The translations under genes and the position numbers were made by a program. DNA of 64,000 nt from Termitomyces sp. T153 (lineage: Eukaryota; Basidiomycota; Agaricomycetes; Agaricales; Lyophyllaceae): the NCBI GenBank assembly GCA_018296165.2, contig JACKQL020000065.1, positions 124,001 to 188,000 of the forward strand. The letters run 5' to 3'. Positions within the stretch are counted from its first letter, which is position 1. Each line of letters begins with the position of its first letter. This document shows positions 1 through 10,892 of the stretch, in pieces. Under the pieces are notes generated by a model that did not search any database, was not told the DNA's origin, and saw only the letters and a program-made list of their open reading frames with translations.

Positions 1-2141
1 GTCCTCGACGGGCTCCTCGCGGTCGTGGCTCTCGTTCCTGAGCACGTCGTCCTCGTCGACCTTCTCAGACTTTTCCGTGTCGTCGCTGCCGTCGCCCCCC
101 GCCTCCAACTCCAAGACGCACGCCTTCTTCGCCTCGCCGTTCCCCACGCGCCCTCCATCGCCCACGCCGCCGCCGCCGTCGACGACGACCAAGACGCATG
201 CCTTTTTCGCGATCCCATCCATCGACGTATCGCCACCGCCGCCGCCGCCGCCGACAACGACGACGTCTGATTGCGCCGACGAACGCACGCCGCGGCCTCA
301 GAACCGCGAGCCGGCGGCGGCGGCGGCCGCAGTGGGCTCGCCGTGCGCAGGCAGCGTGATCTCCTCTGCACTCACGTCGCTCCGTCTGCTCAAGCCGCTC
401 GGGCACGGTGCATTTTCGAGCGTCTGGCTCGCCGACGACCTCTCGCCCGTCCCCCTCGTCCTCCGCTCCCGCCGCAGCCTCCGCTCTCTGCGCCGCCAGG
501 CCTCCCTCACCCCGACTCTGAGCCGCGCGGGGTCCCTCAGGAAACTCCGCGCACGTGTGCCTGGGACGAGGCCTATACGACTCGAGACGGACGAGATGGG
601 TGTGCTCACGTCGAGCCTGTCGAGAGCTTGTTTGGACGATGCAAGAGACCCAGGCCCGAGACCAAGCACGAGAGGCCGGCTTGTAGCGGTGAAGATGACG
701 GTGCGCGGCGGGGAGGGCGTGCGTGACGACGAGCTCGAGCAAGAGAAGGAACGAACGCGAGTGGCGTTCGTGCGCGAAGTCGAAGTGCTGCGCGTGAGTT
801 GTCTTGTTCTCTCCGACGACGCACTGAGGCCAACCGTCAAAAGCACATCGCGCACCCAAACATCACGCCGCTCCTCACCCACTTCTCCACGCCCTCCCAC
901 CACCTCCTCGTCCTCCCCTTCCTCCCCGGCAGCGACCTCCTCCAGCTCGTCAACGCCGACGCTGCATGGCCCCGCCTGCGCGAAAGCGTCCTCCGCAGGC
1001 TCTGGATCGAGCTCTGCCGCGCCGTAGCGTGGATGCACAGCGTCGGTCTCGTACACCGCGACATCAAGCTCGAAAGTGCGTTCCCTTTTCTCCTTTTTTT
1101 TCCTGGATACCACACCGACTTGCATACCCAGATATCCTCCTTACAACTCCGATATTCACTACACTTACGCCCGACGCACCCGCACCGACACTCGCAGACC
1201 TCCCCGCACCCCCCGCCCCGCTCGTCAAACTGACTGACTTTGGTCTGTCGAGGTTTGTTGATATCAGATCTGCAGAGGAGCGGAGACGCGCGAGGAGGGC
1301 GCAGCGGCGCGAGGGGGGAGCTGGGGACGGGCGAGAAGACGAAGACGAAGACGAAGACGACGAAGGCCCCCTACTCTCCACGCGCTGCGGCAGCGAAGCC
1401 TACGCCGCGCCCGAGCTCGTCATGGGCGGCGGCGGGCGGACGAGAAACGAGCCGTCGCCGCCTCTTCCCTCCAGCACCTCCAACAGGAGCGAAAGAGAAC
1501 GAGAAAGGAAAGGCGTGTACGACGCGCGCGAGACGGACGCTTGGGCGTGTGGGGTCGTGTTGTACGCGCTTGTGGGGCGGAGATTGCCGTTTGGGGAGGG
1601 CGTTGGCGCCGGGACTGGGACTGGGATTGGTGTTGGTGTTGGTGCTGGGGCTGGCGCGGGGAGGGTGGGCGAGGGGCGGGGGAGGATGGCACGGAGGGCG
1701 TGGTTGATGCGGATCGCGAGGGGGGAGTATGAGTGGCCTGAGTGTGAGGGTGAGCCAGTAGCGGGAACACACGGGGAAGACGAGGAGCTGGTAGGACCGA
1801 CTCTTGCGCGGTCGGAAGGGGCACGGAGGATTGTGGCGCGGCTGCTTGTTAGGGATCCGAGGAGACGTGCGAGGGTTGGGGAGTTGTGGGGGGATGGGTG
1901 GATGGATATGGGCGCGGGTGGGACGGGTGCGGGTGCGGGAATAGACAAAGGAGAAGACCAACATGCAGAGCCTGAGCCTGAGCCCGAGCCCGAGGAGGAA
2001 GGAGAAGAAGAAGAAGAAGAAGAGATGGGCGAAGAAGAGCTTGAGGAGGCGCTTAGAGAGGCCGAAGAAGAGATCGAGACGGATGGGTGGTTGGTTGATC
2101 AGGAGGGGATTGGGGACGTCGCGAGGAGGGAGGTTGTTTGA
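1..2141 (+). CDS. Ser/Thr protein kinase, 5' end beyond the window
   Basis: Three exons are visible: open from base 2 to 793, then 844-1075 and 1132-2141 (TGA 2139-2141). The introns are 50 and 56 nt, GT-AG. No start codon is visible, so the N-terminus is missing. The product begins with a Ser/Pro-rich low-complexity stretch and then a protein kinase domain. It has a glycine loop (GHGAFSSVWLA), the VAVK lysine, a helix-C Glu (REVEVLRHIAHPNI), the catalytic loop HRDIKLEN made across intron 2, DFG in KLTDFGLSR and an APE motif (YAAPE). About 80 Ser/Arg-rich residues separate the glycine loop from the VAVK lysine, which is unusually long. The tail is very acidic (poly-Glu around 1990-2090). All main catalytic residues are present, so it should phosphorylate Ser/Thr. 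The subfamily and substrate cannot be told from the sequence. Confidence 0.87.
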
Positions 2142-2977
2142 TTCGCGGTCGTTCCTGCCACCCTGCTCTGCTTGAAGTCTTGGAGTCTACCAATTGCAAT
2201 CGTCTCCACATGCGCCACACCCCTCCTCGCCCTTTCTTACACACCACAATGACCCCACCAACAACAACGAAAAAGAAGAAGAAACAACAACAACACGAGT
2301 ATGTATACGATACACTTACAATACACTACACCACCCTATTCTTACCTGGTACTCACTATTTATCGCCTTCCTTCCTTCCTTCCTTCCTTCCCCTTCCGTC
2401 TTTCATTCTTATCCCTCCGACCTTGTGCCATAGCCAGTGTACCCATACATATACATATACATACATACATATATACGGTCGCTCGACTTGTCATTGTTGT
2501 AATTCCATCACTTCCGTCTTAAGCTTATCGCCCCCTTTTGTCCTTTGTGTTCTTGATAACTCGTTAGGTTGTAGTTTTTTTTGTGGTTCGTTTGTGATTT
2601 GTTGTTGTAGTTGTTGTTGTAGGTACACGTTGTAGATGTGTTTTTGTGGTTTGTGGTTTGTGGTTGGGTTGGGTTGGTGTGATGATATTGATATGGGTGT
2701 TCAACACTGATTAGATTTTCAACGGCCTGACTACATCAAGTTCTACTGGCTGGCGGACTCGATGTATATTACCCATCGACTTAATTGTGGTTTGGATGGA
2801 CCAGGGACAATTGGTATTACACTGGTTTCCGTGGAGAGAGTGTCGACGCGGTCACTTCTTGCAATTGTGACTCAATCAGGTGACCAGCTAGCCCAAATAT
2901 AAGTAGTGGGCGAAAACACCATTGGTGAATTCAAAGGTTCTTTCTGCACAACAAACCCGCAGCTGGTGCTATCACCC
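2142..2977. other. Intergenic: kinase 3' flank, microsatellites, F-box promoter
   Basis: No gene was seen. It contains a CCTT-type microsatellite near 2373-2400 and an ATAC-type one near 2445-2477. Parts of it (about 2286-2353 and 2726-2820) recur in diverged form downstream of the next gene. A TATA-like AAATATAAG at about 2895 sits 80 nt upstream of the F-box start codon. Confidence 0.6.
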
Positions 2978-4438
2978 ATGAAACGGCGTTCAAAACGTTT
3001 ACGTTCAGCTGCAGGACGAGATGGCAGTGTAAATATAAATATCGACGATCACGATGTCGACAAAGTTGCTACTCTCTCTGATGTCGCGTCCAAAAAAGGC
3101 TCAAAGGTCGAGAAATCCACTGAAAGTTCCAGACTCAGGCGTGTCAAAGGAAGACGTGGTCAATTAGAAGAAATATCTCGGATGCCTCTTGATATTCTTT
3201 ACGAGGTGACTCGGTTAACTGATCTGGTCGTAATCGTCCATGACTCTGACAAGTCACCTTATGCAGATTTTTTTGCAACTTGATCCGATAGACATTTTAA
3301 GCCTTTCTCGGGTATCGAAATCACTGAGAAAGATACTTATGCGTCGTTCTTCCACATATATATGGAAGAACGCTCGGGCCCGCATTCCTGGTCTTCCAGA
3401 ATGTCCCATCGACATGAGCGAACCGGCATATGTGAATCTGGCATTCTACCCATATTGCCAGGTTTGTCGTGTGCATTGATTCTTGGTTCCATCTCTCCTG
3501 ATGTACTCGTCTAGTTCTGCCTGAAGGCTTATGTTAGTCCAGGGACAATCCTGTGGGGATCGAGAACAAAAGCTTGCAAGACTTGCTTTGCAGAACAGTA
3601 TGCTGTTTTGTCTTTTCCCTGTATTCTAACACTCCATTGACATGTATGTTGTCAGTTTTGAACATTATCCGAACGACTTCCCAGACAATGTGATGCCGTC
3701 TGAAATGATCTTAAACGGTAAGTTTGTTTATGTGGATGGGCCAATAATCTTTTACTGTCGTTATAGATCGTGGCGTGGCCTACATCGTAAATAAAGATAC
3801 GTTGCGTCAGTATCTAGCTGAATGGAAAGGCCTTCAAGGTACTGCACTAGATGAATGGTGCACCAGGAAACAGTCTGAACAGAAGATACGAGAGGAGGTA
3901 CGTGAAAGTCATATGCTACAAGCACGATTACCCATGCAAACCCAAACTCAAGCATGCGGACAAATGTAAGATGTGGAACAAGACCCGGAATAGGGAACGA
4001 TCAGATGAGCTGGATAATCTGCGTGGCCAGCGATACCAAGCGTTCGTTGATTCTTCCTTCTTTTTGACACAGTGACTAAGACTTGATTCTATGTTCATAG
4101 TATCAAAGCTAAATTATCGGACCTCGGTACAACTTTCTCCTTTGTTTCAATTGTCTTTGACTCAGTTTCCTTAGGCTGGGGTGAAGAGATATTTCATCTA
4201 GAAAACAGTACACATAGGCGGCTCTTTTTGGGGCATAAACTAATCAATCAACCTAAAGTACTGACCGAACGAAGTAAGGTTTTGGTGATGATCTCTGTAT
4301 GTGTCACTCATCTCACAATGAACAGTATGGGGCAATATCAAGGATGTTCTCATTGATTTTTTGGAGAAAGCCAAGGCACGCCGCCTAGATAAGCTGCGCA
4401 GGGATACAAGAAAAAAGCGTGGCAAGATTTTGTCCTAG
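2978..4438 (+). CDS. F-box domain protein, nine exons
   Basis: Exons: 2978-3205, 3267-3461, 3515-3597, 3656-3717, 3767-3897, 3953-4041, 4101-4126, 4175-4273, 4326-4438. Every intron is GT-AG, 48-61 nt, and all phases join to one 341-residue reading frame ending in TAG. The start is the first ATG in frame. A basic N-terminus (KRRSKRLRS) precedes an F-box at about residues 69-115 (ISRMPLDILYEIFLQLDPID), whose middle is made across intron 1. The order F-box, Cys-rich segment (FCLKAY, KACKTCF), charged helix and a DLGWGEEI motif is that of a large basidiomycete F-box family. Members are expected to link targets to the SCF ubiquitin ligase through Skp1; the target is unknown. The gene lies between two copies of a duplicated 3' flank. 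Confidence 0.85.
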
Positions 4439-6604
4439 GTGCTCTCATATGGCAGATTTGTGACGTTACCGCGATCCATCCCTCACCCCTCTCACCCACA
4501 ATTCCCCGGAAAAAGACACGAAAACAAAGAAAGACAACATGAGTATGTAGGCAATACATCTGCACTCCACCATCCTACTCTTACTTGTTACTCGCTACGT
4601 ATCTTTCCTTCTCATCGCCTGACCCTGTAATCATTGTAATTCCAGTTCTTCCATTGTAAATACCTGTCCTATCCACCCCTTGTCTTGTCCATGTCTTGAT
4701 ACCTCAGTATAGGCACTATTTACTCTTTGTGGTTCATGTTATGAAATGATGTAAATTATGGTGACTATATTTTCCTGACTACATCAAGTTCTACCGGCGG
4801 ACTCGATGCATACCACTATCGACTTAATTGTGGTTCGGATGGACGCAGTTGGTATATATTACTTATCATTTATCCTATCCCACTTTACTGAGCTTGTAAG
4901 GGCTCAGACATAGTGAAGGCGAGCGTGACTACTACTTACTAGACATGTACATTCAGGGGGGTAATACACTCAACTTGGAAACCATAAAGAAATCTCCCCA
5001 TATCCACTGAGTAGAAGGGAAATGTTTAAGAAATCTCCATTCCCGTAATCAACCATCTTTCTTTGGAAGTTGTTACTTGACATGGTGGATCGTGCATATT
5101 TATTCATATATACTGTGTAGTACTGCTCGTTCCACAACTACTGACTAAGAAAAAAGAGGAGGAGGATATACTAGGTGTTTTTGTACTGCCACAATATATT
5201 CAGTCTCGACCACCGAATGCGGCTCCACGACCCGCAAGTACTGCAGGAAGTTCGCTTTGAAGAGCGTGACGCAAAGGACTATGGGGAAGATAATGGTTAA
5301 ATCATCAATGTGAAGTTTGACTTTTTGCGGGAAGATAGGTCTATGTTTTTGTGGCGGAGGGAAGGAACGTACTATATTTGTTTAGACAACATAACAATCG
5401 CAAGTGTGATTACTCGACTCTAATTTGTCTCAACATCTTGGCAACTTCTGCACTGACAGAAAGCCCGTGAGTCCATTGCCGTTGGTAACGTGGCAAGCGT
5501 GAATGTGTCGTGAAGTACCGTGTGCCGTAGATCCATGACAAAATCATACAAGCCTCACAGCAGTTACAGTGTGGCTACATGGAATGTTAATGGATTTCTG
5601 TCAGTCTACTAGTACCCATGTGAATACAGTCATAAGTAGCAGCATTTTGATGGTGATTAGCTAAAATTTGGAGTACGCAGGTTGAACTATATGCATTATC
5701 ATATAGATACTGAAAAAGCACGTCAACTGAGCTTTACAAAGCATGGGACAGATTACATTGAAGCCAAGTTGCCAACTAAAGCTGTGACCATCACTTCAGG
5801 CCCAAAGGAAGAAGAGAGATAGAAGAAATGAGTCGCAATTTCCAGGTGTACAATACTGCATGATAGACAATTAAAGGCTCATTAGCATTTGCAGTTATAT
5901 CACAGTGATGTGCACATTAATCAATGATGTTGTACATAGACTTATGGTAATTGAAACAACTACTCATGGCAGTCCACAGCACTCACGGTACCCCCAGTCC
6001 TATAGTACTCGCCTATCGGCGTTCTCTGTATGTCGGACAGTGACATGGGACCGAGTTTGACATTCATTGCTTTCGGGATGGAGGACAAAATTACTTCTGC
6101 CGGGACCTCGGTTCCATTGTAGATGCCTCGGCTCCGGGATAGAAATCATTGGATCATTGATCATGCACAGAAAATGACAGCCAGTCTACTGTAAAGGTCA
6201 TTCAGATAGGCAAACGGGAAATTCAAAAGCTCATAGAACTACAAGAAAAAAGACTTTTGAGATCGCTGAGGTTCATATGTACTCCTTGGTACTCTGAATC
6301 TCTCACTCGTCGGAACAACCCGACATCTTATTTTGATAATCTTTTTTGATCAATATCAATGGCTGTAACTGATAGTATAACTCCTTGCTCCAACCTTCTC
6401 AATAGATTCGAGGATCAAATCATTTATTGCTGTTACATTGCCTTACAGATCATCAGTGTTCATACATTGTGTCCATCCACTTGACAACGCCCTGATAGTT
6501 CTGATAAGGATGGGATATAAAGACTCTGGAAGGATTGCAGTGTTTGAAAACTTTGTACCCTATTGTACCAACTGTGAAAAATCAGGGCCCTACCTCAGAT
6601 ATCA
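4439..6604. other. Intergenic, no gene recognised
   Basis: About 2.2 kb. The first 430 bases carry the second, diverged copy of the flank found downstream of the kinase (about 4528-4594 and 4774-4862). The rest is AT-rich, with only short random frames on both strands. I could not chain exons into a recognisable protein here, but a gene with very short exons could be missed. Confidence 0.5.
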
Positions 6605-8272
6605 ATGGTTAACATAGGCGCCGCGAACGGGCCGTTCCTTGTAGGCATGTACTTCTCCACAAACAGTATAACTCTCCTTAAATCTCTGTGCTATCCTAGC
6701 TGTGATGATCAGTTTCATGTATATAGATTTTCTCGGATACCCTTCTTGTCTAACTACCATTCAGGCTTTTTGGAGTGACATGCTCACAAACGGTGTATTA
6801 CTTCCGGACATACCCTGGTGATCATAGATTCTTGAAAGCATTAGTGAGTCACTGTCCTCTGAATTCTTTTAGATTTATCAATACCCATTTGGTATCCACA
6901 GGTTATAGTGCTTCTGTGAGTCCTTTTCCACTTTGAGATCCAAAATCTGAGTTAAATCAGCATCTTGGAGGGCGTACATACGGCTTTCGTAGTACAGGCA
7001 GTGTTTTATGCCTATCTCGTGTGCAAGTTACCTGAGAACATATCAATAGCACTCGATGTCCCTTTGTCAGTCTGATCCTATTGATTGTCTGTGACAAATA
7101 TTGACGTCTTCTAGGGGATCTGCGGTATGTAGCATATTTCACTTGATCTAAGGATCGGATGTAAATGTTGAAATCACCGGCAGGGGTCTATAACTGCCAC
7201 TGTGAGTTCAATTTATTCTCTTGTTCTTCTTATAATGCTTTCATTAGATTGCCATTACATCAATAGTTCAGAGGTGTGTTCGTACTTTCCAGTTTCAATT
7301 GCTAAAAATGATGTCATCATGCAACCCCATCAGCTTCTATGCATGGAGAGTGTATCGTCGTGAGTACTCTGTATCTCCTTTGACCTTGCATGTCTACGAG
7401 ATCATCTATAGTCAGTGTAGGACACCAATTGCAAAAGCCCCTTGTTGCCTTCATAGTATGTACTGTTCGATCATGCATGTCTATATCCCTCAAAAATTTG
7501 ATAATCTTGCAGCTGGTTACATCTCTTGCCCAATTGGGTGAGCCTACGTTGTTTCTTCATATGTCCTGTGCAAACTCTGAGCCATGAGCAGGTGCTGGCC
7601 TGGGTGAGCACTAATCACTTACTCAGGCTTTCTGTTTTCAAAATGTGCTTCATCACCTTAGCTCTCAACTCTGCACAGTCTGTGTTATTTCATTTTGCGT
7701 TAACATAAATGATCGAGTTTTCAAATAGGTACATCTTTCCCTCGGTCAAGGATAGCAGGAGACTGCTTCCAAAGGTACAGATATCTACATTTTTTGATCT
7801 GTACGAGATCTTGATTTGTGTCGGAGTAAGATTTCATTCTTAGCTGATAGTGCTATGAGTGTTACTTGTGATGTGACCATAAGCGCATCTCTTGTTTACT
7901 TCCTTAACAGAATGCGTACTGGATTCAAATCGTGAGCTCTTTTCTCCCACTTGGCTCAAAGAAGGTGATGAGTCCTTAATTTAGGTCTGAAAATGTCATC
8001 AACTATCTTGTCATCTTCAGGCAAGCTCATTCAACTCATCATTTTGGGTGTGCTCATTGATGACCATACAGTATGAGCAATGGAGTACTGACAAGTACCA
8101 TTGTGACCTGTTCACTTGTGTCTGTGAGCAATGCCAAATTCACTCTGTGATTGGTTTCCTCAATTTGGGCACCCATCTACCCCAGTTCTACACTGCTCCT
8201 ACAAGTCTTCTTTATAGTGGTGTGTCCTTCTGTACATATATAATTCTCAATTGTCTTAATACTGATCAGTGA
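6605..8272 (+). CDS. DUF6534-like seven-helix membrane protein, many tiny exons
   Basis: No frame here is long, but short segments chained by GT-AG introns of 45-62 nt read as a family typical of Agaricomycetes. The segments include FGVTCSQTVYYFRTYPGDH (6775-6843), a 14-nt exon (6902-6915), ILEGVHTAFVVQAVFYAYLV (6961-7069), IAITSIVQ plus SFYAWRVYR (7248-7273, 7334-7359), 7412-7455, 7513-7537, CDVTISASLVYFLNRMRTGF (7844-7931), 7985-8020, 8072-8123 and a final exon 8186-8272 (TGA). The intron at 8021-8071 starts with GC. Hydrophobic segments fit a multi-pass membrane protein of unknown ligand. The 5' exons and the joins near 7070-7184 and 7604-7844 do not resolve in phase, so it may be decaying. 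Phase agreement at most other joins argues for a real gene. Confidence 0.55.
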
Positions 8273-9990
8273 TAATGATTAGCTTTTATTGTAATCAGTG
8301 GAAAATGTGTGTGTTGTGGGTATTGGTTTTGTTCCTCTTGCTCATTTTTGTTAATTTCAGTCTATTTCAACTCAATGCTGGTATGTCTGGCTAGTCTCAT
8401 CAACTATAGTCGTTGATTACATCTGATGTATCATAGGTGACGTATGTCAACTTTATGTCTCTCTACTTCCAAGGCTTTGAGATCCCAATTTCTACATTTT
8501 CACACAGCCTTAACTCCCGCACAAAAGTTCGAGGAATGCTTGGAGATACTCATACACAAATTATTGCCACTGAAGGATATTTCACAGCAGCGCTGCAAGT
8601 GAACTTTGTTCTCATCATCTTCAATCTATTTATTATCCTTTCTTTTTCTAAGGCCATCTATGAATACAAATGCTCAAACACTATCTTTGTGAGATATACA
8701 GTGAGCTTCCCTGGGTTATATTTCAAATAAAATAGCTGTAATCTTATATGCAACTTGAATTCTTTCCACCTGTTTGATTGAATGTCTATCTATTTTCATT
8801 ATTACACCTTAACCAAATGCTAATTGCCAAAAGAACACAATTAGAAGGCTTTTCCTGTTAAAAAGAACATGGAAAGATAGTATATCTTTTGTCTGGCATT
8901 CTGAACCAATCACAGACTCTTTGAACCCCTAATAATGTCCTTCCATCTCACTAACAGCACAGCCATTTTCCAGACAAGGAAATTGTGTGTGTAACAACAG
9001 CCCATCTTCAAATTCATTTGGCACTTTTTCCTGAACAGATCATTTAGGTTCAGATACATTGCACTGATCACCCTCTCTCTTGGTCCATTTTTCAGATGAT
9101 GGCAACTTTTGCTCCACAAGCTCATTGTAGACCTGTGGTGCCTAAGTATATAGTATACTGGATAATAGTCACTATAAATAATTAACAATTCTCTGATGGC
9201 AGCACCTGCATGAAATATTTCCATTATGGTCCTTGCAGCTTATATTGTATGGGCTGTAAGTCAAAACTGGTCATGATTATGTACTATGAGTATGCAAGTA
9301 AAGTGATGCCTTACATGATGTCATATGTACAATTCAATAGACAGTGTCAGATGCTGCTGCTAAGTAGATGTAAATAATGTAATAACTTAATAAGTCCAAA
9401 TAATAAGATATACTATGGACTTTCAGAGAACATTCTGTTACATACCCCTCTTTGAGACCTGTCAATGGTCTGACAGAAGGGTGGCAAATATTAGCAAGGG
9501 TGGAATAAATTATCCCACCTCCAAGACAGCACTGAGGTAGTACTAAGTACTCCTCTATGTGAATAATATACAATGCAGGCCAAGCAGTCCTGCAGAATAT
9601 GAATTCATATAGACTGATGTGCATAGGTTCAAACCATGTGTGTCAGTCACAATTCATGGTCAGGTTTCCCTGTCCAGTAACATTCACAACTGTTGTGAAC
9701 CACTAAAAGTGGTTCATCCTTCCCTCTTGTCCATCAATGTGGCTGAGGATTTGTCAGTGCACACCATCTTGTCCCAGCACTCAGTTACAGTATTGGCTGT
9801 ACTAGTAGAGCCTTCAGTCACACTGTCACCTAGTAGAGCAGCAACATTGGTTGTTGTACTGAATGTAGTGGTTGTGAGAGCAACATAAGCTATCACTTCA
9901 GGGACATGTGTCAGTCCCTCAGTAGAGTCAATATTGCATGGTCCAAGAAGGTGCACCAACAGATTCAGATGGTCTGGGCAGATGTGTATG
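8273..9990. other. AT-rich, CG-poor stretch without recognisable gene
   Basis: Frames of up to about 100 codons occur on both strands (for example 8437-8730 plus, 8910-9224 minus), but none resembles a known family and no exon chain joins. CG dinucleotides are visibly scarce from about 8.4 kb on, as in the old transposons to the right. It may be degraded repeat. Confidence 0.4.
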
Positions 9991-10892
9991 TACTTATCTA
10001 GTGATGCGAAATCGGCGAAATTGGCTTAGTTTTAAAACTCAGCTCAAAACTCCGACTCACAAAGGTGTTCGGGACTTTGTTTCACGTAGCTCACTCTAAA
10101 AGTGTCGTACAAAGTAGATTTTTAATTGATTTAGATTACAAACTCAACCGGGTCAAGTCTGATCACAAGGCTCAAGCAAAATATAATAAATGTTAAGCCT
10201 GAAGAAAATAATAGTTTATTGGCCTAAGAAACCTGCTCCCTGGGGATTTCCGAGCTGTAGCTAGTACTTTGCTTGTCCAATAGGCTCAAAAATCCTCTCC
10301 TTTTATACCCCTCAGTCTGCGCACGGACCATGGCTTTTCCACATGTTTTCATTGTCATCCGGGAGTGTGGTCAACCAGTTGGTGGGCTGGGCTGCATGGT
10401 CGGGCCTTGGCATGCACTTATTTTTGGCATTGGCAATTCGGATTTGATCATGCTGAGGCCTAGGCTGCTCTTTTGTCTGTCTCTTTTCCTCCCCCTTTGT
10501 CTTCTCCTCCTGCCTGCTGATCCTTATCAATGTGGACTTGAGGGCTGTTTAGTTTAAGTTGGTTGGTCAGAGAAGGGAGGGGCTAGCCCTGGATTGAGGA
10601 GAAACTCGGATTGTTAGCTGAGATCAATTCTTGGCCCCTGCCATCAAAATTTGATGGCCAGCTTCCCAGCTGTTGTTGACTGACTTTTGGGTTCATCCTT
10701 GGTTTTACATGGGAGGTTTTACTTTGAGGTATGCCTTACATTTACAGTTTTCAATGTTTTTCACCAGCTTACAGTTTTCAGCTGTTTTTATTTGTAAAGT
10801 ATATTGTTTTATAATATACTTTGACTAGGCTTTTTCCTCTGCCAATCTCATTGTTGAGACTGGTGTATCACTAGCATGTTGGTCATTTTGCA
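9991..10892. other. Unassigned segment upstream of the transposase relic
   Basis: From about 10,003 the sequence becomes CG-containing for some 260 bases, then returns to CG-poor sequence leading into the transposase pseudogene. No long frame and no terminal repeat was found. It may include the 5' flank of the DDE element or a fragment of another repeat. Confidence 0.3.

Noticed and set aside
65..1125. Long minus-strand frames (264 and 275 codons) opposite the kinase
   Set aside because: They are mirror frames of GC-rich, low-complexity kinase exons; they have no domain and no splice logic, while the plus strand carries all kinase motifs.
2373..2480. CRISPR-like or satellite array
   Set aside because: Only simple microsatellites; no spaced repeats occur anywhere in the window.
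8437..8730. 97-codon plus-strand frame as a continuation of the seven-helix gene
   Set aside because: The previous exon ends in a stop that fits the family's last helix, and the frame has no family resemblance.
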